Below, piece after piece: positions 7,755 through 16,237 of a DNA stretch of 64,000 bases (its first letter is position 1; each line of letters starts with the position of its first letter). The position numbers and the translations under genes were made by a program. Origin of the DNA: Flavobacterium cellulosilyticum (GTDB lineage: Bacteria > Bacteroidota > Bacteroidia > Flavobacteriales > Flavobacteriaceae); assembly GCF_004349355.1 (NCBI RefSeq), contig NZ_SMFK01000005.1, positions 124,001 to 188,000 of the forward strand, in the 5' to 3' direction. The notes below the pieces were generated by a model. That model did not search any database. It was not told where the DNA came from and saw nothing but the letters and a program-made list of their open reading frames with translations.

Positions 7755-9441
7755 GATTGAAAACTATATCGGAAATATTAGTTTTCGTATTAAATCTTAC
7801 ATATTCATCTTTGGAATATTGGGATAATGCTCCTATTTCTCTAAACGATTTCAATTTTGCAAAATTGGGTATTCCTTTATAATCTCTTATGTAAGTATAA
7901 TAGCCTCTGTTTTTTAAAAAGACAGTTTGTTTTTCGTATTTTTTAGGAGATGGCACATGGTATTTTATTACAACCTGATTGCCAATGTTGGGCTGAATTA
8001 AATAGTTTTTGTCTTCTTTGTCTAGTAAATAGGTAACGTTTTTGCCTTTTTCATCAGTAGCGGAAATTGGATTGACATAGTGTATATCTAACGGAATGTC
8101 TTTGCTGAAATCAATTGCAGCATAATCGACTTCCCAAAACATAAAACCACACTCGAGTTTTATTTCTATTTTTGGAGAATTTATATTTTCTAAATCAATA
8201 GGGATAATTAAATCTCTAAATGCCATTGGACCAACTGGGTTTATTTTTTCAATTAAAACCCATTCGTTGTTTGACTTAACAAAAACAGATAATGGAATTC
8301 CTTGATCATTTCGCCATTTAATGTTTTTTTCTGCGGGAACCTTAAGTTGCTGTTGTTGAAAATGATTAAAAAACGAACCAAATTGTTCGTTAAATTTCCC
8401 GTAAACGTAATCAAACCAAAGCGAGTTTTTAGTAGATAAAACTAATTTTGCTTGATTAGATTGAGTGGGTTTGTCGAAAGTAAAAACAATCGTATTCATT
8501 CCTTTGTTATTTTTATTCTCTTCATCAAAAAGATAGGCGTTGCTGTCTTTTTCTAAAGAAGGATTTATTGACAATTTATCATTGTTAGAAGTAACAATTT
8601 CTGGAGCTTCTTTAGTAGCAATTGTATGCAGTTTTCCATTTTGGTCTAATAAAACTTCATTGGATGGAGAGTGGTTTACAACTACAAGTTGGGCCAAATC
8701 AGTATATTGAATTTCTAATAGTTCATTTGAAATTTTAAGTTCGTATTCTTCATTTTGCGGTATGAAATTAGGTAGAGGAAGGTAATCTGTTCTTTCTAAT
8801 GAAGGAAGAACAGCACCAGGATATAATTCGCCAGTAAAAGCATAAGAATTACCTTCTTTAATATAAATGAAAGGACAGGAACTTTTCGTTACTGCAATTA
8901 TTATCGCAATAACAGCTAATGATGCAACTGTAAAACCAACAATACTTAAAATCTTTTTCCCAGTATCGGGTTCATACACTTTTACTTCTTTAATATTCGA
9001 AAATGGAATGACAACCTGAGAATGTGAATTAGTGTTTATCGATTCGTTAGTATAAAAATGAATTTCTAATGTTTTGCCAGATGATTTTGATTTTTTATAA
9101 ACTCGGGATTTTTGGTTTTCTTTTAGTGGATATAAAGTATGACTTTCTTCTACGGGCATTAGAGAACCAGATATTTCTTTTTGGTCATCATTTACAATCA
9201 GGTTATTTAAATGCCAAATTTGATTATCTGAATGGATAATTATATATCGGTTGGTTTTTTTTATAGAATTATATTTGCTGGCAAAGTTATCAGAGTTTGT
9301 TTTGATAGTTTTTGCTTTGTAATAGGAGCAACTGATACACATGTTCAGAAAAGCCAAAGTCATTAGTATGGAAATGATTTGGCTGTTTTTTCTAATTAAC
9401 GGAAATAAAGAAGAGTCGGGTAATCTTAGTTTTTTTTTCAT
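7747..9441 (-). CDS. hypothetical membrane-anchored lipoprotein, first gene of radical SAM operon
   Basis: 564 aa from the ATG at 9441. An upstream in-frame start would add 14 hydrophobic residues and is less likely. The N-terminus has a basic region and a hydrophobic segment ending in CISC (about residue 37), consistent with a lipobox. A second hydrophobic segment lies near residues 165-185 (ILSIVGFTVASLAVIAIIIAV). It is followed directly by SCPFIYIKEG, YAFTGELYPGAVLPSLERTDYLPLP, the most distinctive block. The rest looks beta-rich and extracytoplasmic. I do not recognise a named family. Its stop overlaps the radical SAM start, so it acts with that enzyme, possibly as a carrier or assembly partner. 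Confidence 0.75.
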   Translation of the reverse strand: MKKKLRLPDSSLFPLIRKNSQIISILMTLAFLNMCISCSYYKAKTIKTNSDNFASKYNSIKKTNRYIIIHSDNQIWHLNNLIVNDDQKEISGSLMPVEESHTLYPLKENQKSRVYKKSKSSGKTLEIHFYTNESINTNSHSQVVIPFSNIKEVKVYEPDTGKKILSIVGFTVASLAVIAIIIAVTKSSCPFIYIKEGNSYAFTGELYPGAVLPSLERTDYLPLPNFIPQNEEYELKISNELLEIQYTDLAQLVVVNHSPSNEVLLDQNGKLHTIATKEAPEIVTSNNDKLSINPSLEKDSNAYLFDEENKNNKGMNTIVFTFDKPTQSNQAKLVLSTKNSLWFDYVYGKFNEQFGSFFNHFQQQQLKVPAEKNIKWRNDQGIPLSVFVKSNNEWVLIEKINPVGPMAFRDLIIPIDLENINSPKIEIKLECGFMFWEVDYAAIDFSKDIPLDIHYVNPISATDEKGKNVTYLLDKEDKNYLIQPNIGNQVVIKYHVPSPKKYEKQTVFLKNRGYYTYIRDYKGIPNFAKLKSFREIGALSQYSKDEYVRFNTKTNISDIVFNHE

Positions 9442-9716
9442 AATACAAAAAATTAAAAATTTATACAATATTGTGAAAATCAAATATTTGGACGGATTAA
9501 AGTTACATAATAATTTTTAATAGCATTAAATTTGTAGGACTAATTTTTTAAATAAAATGGTATTTAATTTGAAAATTAATATTTAAACATAAATGAATTT
9601 GAGTATTGATAATCTCTTTTTTTCTTAAATTGAAAATTCTATATTTTATGAACTCATTTTTTAAAAGAAACTTTTAAAAAAAAATCATATCTTGATTGTC
9701 ATATGAAATTAATATT

Positions 9717-9724
9717 TAACTTTG
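9717..9724 (+). promoter_or_regulatory. -7 element (TAACTTTG) of the membrane protein/regulator operon
   Basis: TAACTTTG matches TAnnTTTG. A -33 TTTG is only approximate (ATTG at 9695-9698, 18 nt spacing). It lies inside the longer open frame, which favours the ATG at 9745 as the true start. Confidence 0.6.
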
Positions 9725-9740
9725 TATTTCAAAGTACTTT
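9720..9740 (+). promoter_or_regulatory. candidate operator, copy 1: CTTTG-N5-CAAAGTACTTT
   Basis: CTTTG at 9720-9724 overlaps the -7 box. After five bases comes CAAAGTACTTT, which contains the perfect palindrome AAAGTACTTT (9731-9740). The same 21-bp arrangement recurs at 10677-10697 before the DUF4173-like gene. The small winged-helix regulator between the two copies is the obvious candidate ligand (inference). Confidence 0.6.
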
Positions 9741-9744
9741 ATAT

Positions 9745-10359
9745 ATGAATCAAAAACATCAAGAAGATTTATCACATATTCGTTCCATGATGGAGCGTTC
9801 TTCCAGGTTTATATCATTAAGCGGACTATCAGGGGTGTTTGCCGGAATTTCTGCTTTATTAGGAGGTGGTTATGCATTTCAACTAGCTAAGGATAATGGA
9901 ATAAACTTATTAGATGGAACAAATGATGTCTATCGTCCAGAATTGATAAAGCAATTAGTAGTAGTAGGTTTTTTTATTTTTGTTTTTGCTTTGTTTTTTG
10001 GGATCCTTTTTACGGTTAGAAAAAGCCAGAAAAACAAATTAGCAATTTGGACATCCGCTACCAAAAAATTATTGCTAAACTTAACCATTCCACTTTTTGT
10101 TGGAGGCGTTTTTTGCTTAGCATTAATACATCATCATTTGTTTGTTTTAGTTGCTCCATCAACCCTGGTTTTTTATGGTTTAGCCCTTATTAATGCTGAA
10201 AAATATACATTATCAGATATTAAGTACTTAGGAATTTTTCAAGCACTATTAGGGTGTATTGCGCTTTTTTTCCTCGGAAGCGGTTTTCTTTTTTGGATGA
10301 TTGGTTTTGGAGTTTTACATGTGCTTTATGGGTTAATCCTTTATAATAAATACAAATAG
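9745..10359 (+). CDS. hypothetical four-helix integral membrane protein
   Basis: 204 aa from MNQKHQEDLS; an in-frame start 42 nt upstream would place the promoter inside the gene. After a charged N-terminal helix (RSMMERSSRF) there are about five to six hydrophobic segments: LSGVFAGISALLGGGYAF, VVVGFFIFVFALFFGILFTV, LFVGGVFCLALIHHHLFVLV, the ALLGCIALFFLGSG region and FWMIGFGVLHVLYGLIL. No catalytic motif is visible. It lies 3 nt before a winged-helix regulator gene, so the two are co-expressed. Possibly the sensor or target of that regulator; unproven. Confidence 0.75.
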   Translation: MNQKHQEDLSHIRSMMERSSRFISLSGLSGVFAGISALLGGGYAFQLAKDNGINLLDGTNDVYRPELIKQLVVVGFFIFVFALFFGILFTVRKSQKNKLAIWTSATKKLLLNLTIPLFVGGVFCLALIHHHLFVLVAPSTLVFYGLALINAEKYTLSDIKYLGIFQALLGCIALFFLGSGFLFWMIGFGVLHVLYGLILYNKYK

Positions 10360-10362
10360 TTC

Positions 10363-10653
10363 ATGGGAATTATTGATAAATTACATAAGGAATTTGAAAG
10401 CCGGGTACGATTGGGTATTATGTCCATTCTGATGGTGAATGACTGGGTTGATTTTACTGAAATGAAATCCTTGTTGGATATAACCGATGGGAACTTAGCG
10501 AGTCATTCATCAGCTTTGGAAAAAGCACACTACGTAGAAGTCAAAAAAGAATTTGTTGGTAAGAAACCACGAACGTCCTATAGAGTAACTAATACTGGGA
10601 GAATCGTTTTTACATCCCATCTCAATGCCTTAGAAAAATTATTTAAATCCTAA
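10363..10653 (+). CDS. small winged-helix transcriptional regulator
   Basis: 96 aa with a single winged-helix DNA-binding domain: LGIMSILMVNDWVDFTEMKSLLDITDGNLASHSSALEKAHYVEVKKEF, then the wing GKKPRTSYRVTNTGRIVF. This matches the small ArsR/MarR-like HTH_27 type proteins often paired with membrane proteins. There is no sensory domain. It is tightly linked to the upstream membrane protein gene and lies between two copies of an identical-format palindromic site, suggesting autoregulation plus control of the next gene. Confidence 0.9.
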   Translation: MGIIDKLHKEFESRVRLGIMSILMVNDWVDFTEMKSLLDITDGNLASHSSALEKAHYVEVKKEFVGKKPRTSYRVTNTGRIVFTSHLNALEKLFKS

Positions 10654-10676
10654 TTAACCTTTTTTTTAACCACTTG

Positions 10677-10697
10677 CTTTGAAATGCAAAGTACTTT
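10677..10697 (+). promoter_or_regulatory. candidate operator, copy 2: CTTTG-N5-CAAAGTACTTT
   Basis: CTTTG 10677-10681, five bases, then CAAAGTACTTT 10687-10697. Only the five spacer bases differ from copy 1. TTGCTTTG at 10674-10681 can serve as a -7 element, so a bound protein would block it. The DUF4173-like ATG is 13 nt downstream. Confidence 0.6.
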
Positions 10698-10710
10698 TAA
10701 AATTTAAAAT

Positions 10711-12087
10711 ATGAAAAAACACCAATTAATTCTAGTTTGTACCGCTCTTTTTTCTTTCCTATTTTATAAGGAATCAATAGGGCTAAATTTAGCTCTTTTC
10801 GGAATTGTAGTAGCCATTTTGGTTTTTATACAATTCAAAACCAAAAGTGCTTTGATAAAGTTCTTGTTTGTTAATGCTTTATTTTCTTGTTTAGCCTTTG
10901 CTTGGTATGGTGATTTTGTTTCTTTTTTGGCATTGTTTATTTCGTTAATTTTTCTTCAATTTCAGAACGAATTTAATAAGCTAAAAATCATTCAATCTAT
11001 TCCCATTGTTATTATTACTGGAATCACTTCATTGGGCAGACCTTTTATATTTAATCAATGGTTGCCCCAAACTAAAATTAATAATAATGGTGTTAAGAAA
11101 TTAATTGCTTTTGTGTTGATTCCGGCATTATTTATAATTTGTTTCTTCATAGCCTATTCATTTGGTAGCGAGACTTTTTCAGGATTATTACAATATGAAT
11201 TTGACATCGATTTTGGTTCTCTAATTTTAGTAGTAGCATTGGGCTTTTATTTTTCATTTAGTTATTGGAATTATTGGGTTCCCGATTATTTGTATGCTAA
11301 TAGTTATCAATTAAACAATAATTTTTCAACTGAAAGTGTGCAAGATGTTACTACAAGTTTTTCTTTTTTAGATATTGATTTCGAACGAAAAAGTGGAGAA
11401 ATATCACTGATACTTTTAAACCTGATGCTTTTGGTTTTTATTGGAGCCTATAATTATGAACAATTTTTTAAAACACAACCTATAAGTGAACTTAGTTCTG
11501 CAACTCATGACCGTGTAAATTCGGTGATTATTTCTATCATTATGGCAGTTGGAGTGATTTTGTTTTATTTTAAAAAGGGATTCAATTTTGACGCTAAAGC
11601 TTTATTTTTAAAACTGTTGGCAAAAATATGGGTCAGCCTAAATGCCGTTTTAGTTGTAAGTTCGGCAATTAAAAACTCAGAATATATTATCCATTTTGGA
11701 CTTACTTATAAAAGATTGGGTGTATATGCATTTTTAATGATTACTCTTATTGGATTACTGTTTACCTTTTACAAAATTAAATATCAAAAGACCAATGCTT
11801 TTCTTTTTAATAAGATGATTTGGGTTTTGTATGGCGTAATTTTAGTTTGTAGTTTTATAAATTGGGGTACTATTATTACCAATTATAATATTTCGGTTAA
11901 CAAAGGAGTAGAACCTAAATTTTTAAGTTCTCTAAATTATAACAATGAAGCCAGAAGAACTTATTTTTCTCTTTATAAGTTAAATGGTGAAAATAGTGAA
12001 ACAGATAGAGAGGATAATATTGAAGCTTATAAAAAACGTAACTTTTTATCCAAAATAGGCTATTATGAATTTTTAAATAAGAATTAG
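10711..12087 (+). CDS. DUF4173-like polytopic membrane protein
   Basis: 458 aa with around ten to twelve transmembrane segments over residues 1-400. The soluble C-terminal tail ends in KKRNFLSKIGYYEFLNKN. Overall layout and the tail (LNYNNEARRTYFSLYKLN) fit DUF4173-type membrane proteins of Bacteroidota. Function is unknown. It has its own promoter region carrying the operator shared with the upstream operon and is closed by a strong two-way terminator. Family assignment is from memory of the pattern. Confidence 0.75.
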   Translation: MKKHQLILVCTALFSFLFYKESIGLNLALFGIVVAILVFIQFKTKSALIKFLFVNALFSCLAFAWYGDFVSFLALFISLIFLQFQNEFNKLKIIQSIPIVIITGITSLGRPFIFNQWLPQTKINNNGVKKLIAFVLIPALFIICFFIAYSFGSETFSGLLQYEFDIDFGSLILVVALGFYFSFSYWNYWVPDYLYANSYQLNNNFSTESVQDVTTSFSFLDIDFERKSGEISLILLNLMLLVFIGAYNYEQFFKTQPISELSSATHDRVNSVIISIIMAVGVILFYFKKGFNFDAKALFLKLLAKIWVSLNAVLVVSSAIKNSEYIIHFGLTYKRLGVYAFLMITLIGLLFTFYKIKYQKTNAFLFNKMIWVLYGVILVCSFINWGTIITNYNISVNKGVEPKFLSSLNYNNEARRTYFSLYKLNGENSETDREDNIEAYKKRNFLSKIGYYEFLNKN

Positions 12088-12094
12088 AAAACAC

Positions 12095-12124
12095 CAAAAC
12101 CCAAGATTTATGTCTTGGGTTTTG
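12095..12124. terminator. bidirectional terminator between converging genes
   Basis: Perfect 12-bp stem CAAAACCCAAGA (12095-12106) / TCTTGGGTTTTG (12113-12124) with a 6-nt loop. It serves the plus-strand DUF4173-like gene and the minus-strand rluF that converge here. Confidence 0.9.
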
Positions 12125-12146
12125 ATGATTTTAATAGGTTTGGAAA

Positions 12147-12959
12147 CTAATAATCCCCTCTTTTCTTAAATCGTGGATCGTCTTTTTTGATAAATTCTGT
12201 TCTTCTTTTTGGAGTTTCCGCTTTCGGCAAACTAGCTTCTTCCGTTTTACTCGAAGGTTCAATCAAATCATTCAGTTCTTTGATTTCGGCATCGGTCAAA
12301 TCGCGATAACGACCCACAGGAACATCTAATGAAATATTGATAATTCGGATGCGTTTCAAAGCCGTAACTTCATAACCCAAATATTCGCACATTCTACGAA
12401 TTTGACGGTTTAAACCCTGAGTAAGTATAATTTTAAACGTAGTCGAACTGATTTTTTCTACTTTGCATTTTCGAGTAATTGTATCTAAAATAGGTACGCC
12501 ATTACTCATTTTTTCAATAAAACGATCCGTTATCAATTTATTAACTGTTACGGTATATTCTTTTTCGTGATTGTTTCTGGCGCGTAGAATTTTGTTTACA
12601 ATATCCCCGTCATTGGTCATAAAAATCAAACCTTCACTGGCTTTATCCAATCGTCCAATCGGAAAAATACGTGTTGGATAATTGATATAATCCACAATAT
12701 TATAACGAACGTCCAAGTTGGTGGTGCATTCAATACCAACGGGTTTGTTGAAAGCCAAATAAACGGATTTTTCTCTTTTCTCCCGAATTAGTTTGCCATC
12801 AATTCGTACTTCATCATCTGGTGAAACTTTGGTGCCTAATTCAGGAACGATTCCGTTAATAGTTACACGACCTTCTTCGATTATTTTATCGGCTTCACGA
12901 CGGGAACAAAAACCGGTTTCTCCTATAAATTTGTTGAGGCGTTTTAAATTATCTTCCAT
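12147..12959 (-). CDS. rluF: 23S rRNA pseudouridine synthase RluF
   Basis: 270 aa. An N-terminal S4 RNA-binding domain (about 5-65, [14 protein letters not shown]) is followed by the RsuA-type catalytic domain with [10 protein letters not shown], Asp105 being the catalytic residue. Blocks [37 protein letters not shown] and [18 protein letters not shown] closely match E. coli RluF, which modifies U2604 of 23S rRNA. The Lys/Arg-rich tail is typical. A TATTTTTG -7 element lies only 4 nt before the ATG. Confidence 0.95.
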   Translation of the reverse strand: MEDNLKRLNKFIGETGFCSRREADKIIEEGRVTINGIVPELGTKVSPDDEVRIDGKLIREKREKSVYLAFNKPVGIECTTNLDVRYNIVDYINYPTRIFPIGRLDKASEGLIFMTNDGDIVNKILRARNNHEKEYTVTVNKLITDRFIEKMSNGVPILDTITRKCKVEKISSTTFKIILTQGLNRQIRRMCEYLGYEVTALKRIRIINISLDVPVGRYRDLTDAEIKELNDLIEPSSKTEEASLPKAETPKRRTEFIKKDDPRFKKRGDY

Positions 12960-12963
12960 GATG

Positions 12964-12971
12964 CAAAAATA
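12964..12971 (-). promoter_or_regulatory. -7 element of rluF
   Basis: TATTTTTG on the minus strand fits TAnnTTTG and ends 4 nt before the rluF ATG, implying an almost leaderless mRNA. No good -33 TTTG is seen at 19-21 nt. Confidence 0.45.
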
Positions 12972-13065
12972 GGTAATTTACTTCGTCAGTTTGCTATACT
13001 GGTGTGAAAATCTGATGATCTAGTAATTTAAAATCGGTAGTAAAAGGGAAATGTGATTTTGAAAA

Positions 13066-13917
13066 TCATTCTTTTTCAAACAAAAATTGAGCTACTTTAG
13101 TATACAACTCTTCATTGTGTAAACTATGTCCTAAACCTGATGTTTCTATAAATTGGACATTTTTCCATGCGCTTGCAATTTTTTTTCCTTCTTCAAATAA
13201 AACAATTGTATCATCAATATCATGGGCTAATAAGCCTTTAGTAGTGATTTTAGAAGCAAATTCTTTAGATGTAAATTGATCTAGGGTGTGGTTTAACACT
13301 GAAATGTATTGATCCTCTAGTGCTTTTTTGATTTTAGAATTTAAACTCAATAAAGAAATAAAATTATTCAATATAATTTTAAAATCACTTGGAGCTCCTA
13401 AAATCACCATTTTTTGAATTTCAGGATTTTGGTATTTGTATTGGTAATACAAACTTGATTTTCCGCCAAGTGAATGACCGATAAGATAATGGGGTTGGAA
13501 TTTTTTTGCAACGACATCTATGTATTCAGCGATTTTTAAAACACTAAATTCTTTACCGCTAGACAATCCTTGAGCTGGGCCATCGAAAGCAATAATGGTG
13601 CTACCTGATTGTTTCAAATAAGGCATCATTTTTTTCCATCTCGAAGAGTTACTTTCCCAACCATGAACCAGTAATATTACCGTTTCATTTCCTTTCCAAA
13701 TATAGGTTTGAATGGATTCTCCCTTATATTGAATGGATTCTGAATGAGCTTCCCTTAGTATTTTAGGAAGTTTGGCTTTTGTGAATTTTCCTTTTCTAGG
13801 TTCGCTAAAAAAAGCGTGCGATAATTGAATCGCTTTTTCAGGTAATACGAAACTCATAAGGTTAAGATATAACCCTATCGTTTTAGTAAATAGAAAATAA
13901 AGTGAATCTTTTATCAT
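13066..13917 (-). CDS. alpha/beta hydrolase
   Basis: 283 aa. The fold markers are LLVHGWESNSSRW (oxyanion region, about 83-94), the nucleophile elbow GHSLGG (Ser149) and GLGHSLHNEE with the catalytic His near the C-terminus; the acid is likely in AHDIDDTIV. The first 35 residues are hydrophobic (LYFLFTKTIGLYLNLMSFVL), suggesting membrane association or a start further in, at the Met of MSFVLPEK. The annotated ATG lies immediately after the terminator of the preceding gene, leaving no separate leader. Substrate unknown. Confidence 0.88.
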   Translation of the reverse strand: MIKDSLYFLFTKTIGLYLNLMSFVLPEKAIQLSHAFFSEPRKGKFTKAKLPKILREAHSESIQYKGESIQTYIWKGNETVILLVHGWESNSSRWKKMMPYLKQSGSTIIAFDGPAQGLSSGKEFSVLKIAEYIDVVAKKFQPHYLIGHSLGGKSSLYYQYKYQNPEIQKMVILGAPSDFKIILNNFISLLSLNSKIKKALEDQYISVLNHTLDQFTSKEFASKITTKGLLAHDIDDTIVLFEEGKKIASAWKNVQFIETSGLGHSLHNEELYTKVAQFLFEKE

Positions 13918-13918
13918 A

Positions 13919-13948
13919 ATAAAAAAGTCCCGATGTGAATCGGGACTT
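13919..13948 (-). terminator. terminator after the coiled-coil/zinc-ribbon-like gene
   Basis: Perfect 10-bp stem AAGTCCCGAT/ATCGGGACTT with a 4-nt loop, followed on the minus strand by a T6 run. It separates the operon at 13957-15840 from the hydrolase gene whose ATG begins 1 nt after the T-run. Confidence 0.9.
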
Positions 13949-13956
13949 AAATAATT

Positions 13957-14736
13957 TTAGAATTTAGCAAAAAGCTTTTCCATTTTTTCTTTTTCTTCTT
14001 CAGCAAGAACACTGTCGACTAAAATTCTTCCTGAATGTTCATCAGTAATGATTTTTTTTCTGGAAGCAATCTCTACTTGTGTTTGTGGTGGAATTGTAAA
14101 GAAAGATCCTGCAGATGCTCCTCTATCGATAGAAACAACCGCTAATCCATTACGAACACTAGATCTAATTCTATTGTAAGCAGCTAATAAACGTTCTTCG
14201 ATTAGCTTTTGATATTCATCTGACTTTTCAGATAAAAAAGTTTCTTCTTTTTCAGTTTCAGACATGATAGCGTCTAATTCTGATTTTTTATGCTTCAAGT
14301 GATTTGATTTAGTTTCTAATCGCTCTTTAGATTGTGAAATTATTTCTTTCTTGTGATCGATTGAAGCTTTCATTTCTTTGATTTGCTTTTCGGCCAATTG
14401 AATTTCTAGTTCTTGAAATTCAACTTCTTTAGTCAAAGAGTTAAATTCTCTATTGTTACGAACCGTTTCTTGTTGTTTTGTGTATCTTTTTATAGATTCT
14501 TTGTGTTCATCAATAGCGTTTTTCTTCACCTTGATTTGATCTTCGATAGTTTCGAAGTCATTTTTCAATTTTTCTAAACGGGTGCTTAATCCTGCAACTT
14601 CATCTTCTAAATCTTCCACTTCTAAAGGCAATTCACCTCTCACGTTTCTAATTTCGTCAATTCTAGAGTCAATTAATTGTAAATCGTAAATTGCTCTTAA
14701 TTTGTCTTCAACACTCAATTCTTTTGTAGTCGCCAT
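13957..14736 (-). CDS. coiled-coil protein of the C4-type zinc ribbon family, cysteines missing
   Basis: 259 aa. A long antiparallel coiled coil (about residues 10-180, many Glu/Lys) is followed by a small C-terminal domain, RGASAGSFFTIPPQTQVEIASRKKIITDEHSGRILVD. Family members normally carry two CxxC pairs in this domain (for example GxCxxC...ILCxxCGRIL). Here all four positions are non-cysteine, so no zinc can be held. Length and the IPPQ and GRILV blocks leave the family clear. It lies 9 nt after the nif3-like gene, a frequent pairing in Bacteroidota. Role unknown, probably nucleic-acid related. Confidence 0.9.
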   Translation of the reverse strand: MATTKELSVEDKLRAIYDLQLIDSRIDEIRNVRGELPLEVEDLEDEVAGLSTRLEKLKNDFETIEDQIKVKKNAIDEHKESIKRYTKQQETVRNNREFNSLTKEVEFQELEIQLAEKQIKEMKASIDHKKEIISQSKERLETKSNHLKHKKSELDAIMSETEKEETFLSEKSDEYQKLIEERLLAAYNRIRSSVRNGLAVVSIDRGASAGSFFTIPPQTQVEIASRKKIITDEHSGRILVDSVLAEEEKEKMEKLFAKF

Positions 14737-14745
14737 ATTCTATAT

Positions 14746-15840
14746 CTATAAGTACTTAACTGGATTTGTATTTTCTTCTGATAAAACGATTGCAAAATTA
14801 AGGATTTTTTTCCGAAGATAATCAACAATATAATTTTTTGTATAACGTTCGCTCTCAAAATGTCCAATATCGGCTAAAATTAGCTGATTTTCAGCTTCAT
14901 AATATTGATGATACTTTAAATCAGCGGTCAAAAAAGCATCTGCTCCAGCTTGAATTGCATTTTTTATGGCAAAACTTCCTGATCCACCAAGAACAGCTAC
15001 CTTTTTTATAGGTTTTCCTATATAGGCACTATGTCGAATACCGTCCGATATCATTTTCTCTTTTACGAAATTAAGAAATTCTTTTTCCTGCATTGGAATT
15101 TTCAATTCGCCTATCATTCCTAATCCAATATTCTGATTTGAATTTTTTATATCATAAATTTCATAAGCCACTTCTTCGTAGGCGTGATTTTTGAAAAGCG
15201 ATTTTAGAATTTTGTTTTCCAAATGTTTTTCGAAAATCATTTCTATTTTAATTTCATCACTTTCTACAAACTCAAAACGTTCACCAAATTCAGGATTACT
15301 ATGTTCATTTCCCATATATGTTCCAATTCCTTTGGAGCTGAAACTGCAATTTTCATAATTCCCTATGTTTCCTGCACCAGCATCAAACAAGGCGTTTCTT
15401 AGTATTTCTGCATTTTCAAGAACGGTATAAGTGACTAATTTTCGAATGAAATTGGGCTTCGGAATTAGAATTTTCGTTTTAGTTAAACCTAAAGCATCAC
15501 AGAAGATTTTATTTACACCATCTTGATGATTGTCCAAAGCAGTATGAACAGCAAAAAGTGCAATATCATTTTTTATCGCTTTTATCACCGCTCTTTCAAC
15601 ATAGTTTTTTCCGGTAATTTTTTTCAATCCCGAAAATAAAATAGGATGAAAACATACGACCAAATTGCATTTTTTGGCAATAGCTTCGTCAATAACACTT
15701 TCTAGAGCGTCGTGACAAACCAAAACTCCCGTTGCTTCCGATTCTTGGTCTCCCACTAGTAATCCTACATTGTCGAAATCTTCGGCATAGGCGAGGGGGG
15801 CCATTTCCTCCAGTACTGCAATTATTTCTTTGATTTTCAT
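14746..15840 (-). CDS. Nif3-like dinuclear metal-centre protein
   Basis: 364 aa, the long form with an inserted middle domain (about 125-240). Metal-ligand blocks are visible: VVCFHPILF (His65), FAVHTALDNHQDG and the C-terminal ADIGHFESERYTKNY. The family forms hexameric toroids with two metals per subunit; it has been proposed as a GTP cyclohydrolase-like enzyme but its true function is unsettled. First gene of a two-gene unit with the coiled-coil protein gene. AT-rich heptamer repeats precede it. Confidence 0.93.
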   Translation of the reverse strand: MKIKEIIAVLEEMAPLAYAEDFDNVGLLVGDQESEATGVLVCHDALESVIDEAIAKKCNLVVCFHPILFSGLKKITGKNYVERAVIKAIKNDIALFAVHTALDNHQDGVNKIFCDALGLTKTKILIPKPNFIRKLVTYTVLENAEILRNALFDAGAGNIGNYENCSFSSKGIGTYMGNEHSNPEFGERFEFVESDEIKIEMIFEKHLENKILKSLFKNHAYEEVAYEIYDIKNSNQNIGLGMIGELKIPMQEKEFLNFVKEKMISDGIRHSAYIGKPIKKVAVLGGSGSFAIKNAIQAGADAFLTADLKYHQYYEAENQLILADIGHFESERYTKNYIVDYLRKKILNFAIVLSEENTNPVKYL

Positions 15841-16105
15841 TATTTTTTAGTTTAAGGTTTAAAGTTTAACGATCAAAGTTGAGCAACATTAAACTAAAGA
15901 AACAAAAATTTCATTTCAAAGATAAAATATTATCCTTTTTAAAAATGGTTTTAATCCATTTAATACTGTTTTTTAAAGACTACTATATAATATGACTGTT
16001 CGCTAAGCGGACTAAATTTTCATCACATTAGGTTTTATAAAAACTTTGCCATTCATTACACTAATTTTTTAAAAATTAAAATAGGAATTCGTGATAATTT
16101 GTGTA

Positions 16106-16150
16106 ATTGCTTCGCCTATTCGCACTTTCAGGCTCGGGTCGTGGCTGAAA
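16106..16150 (+). repeat. dispersed element, partial copy C
   Basis: The 397-nt region 15841-16237 holds heptamer repeats near 15851-15872 and this segment: GCCTATTCGCACTTTCAGGC, then TCGGGTCGTGG. It matches the outer end of copy B read on the minus strand (GCCTATTCGCGCTTTTAGGC, then TTGAGTGGG). The hairpin half is absent, so it is a truncated copy. No gene is seen in the rest of the gap. Confidence 0.55.
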
Positions 16151-16210
16151 TATATTATTGGTATTAGTAACCGACAGTCATATACTATAATTTAAGTAGT
16201 ACGATTTTTG

Positions 16211-16218
16211 TATATTTG
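16211..16218 (+). promoter_or_regulatory. -7 element of the toxin-antitoxin operon
   Basis: TATATTTG fits TAnnTTTG, 19 nt before the antitoxin ATG at 16238. Only a weak TTTA stands in for the -33 box. Confidence 0.5.
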
Positions 16219-16237
16219 TAATTCAAAATCCAAAGTG

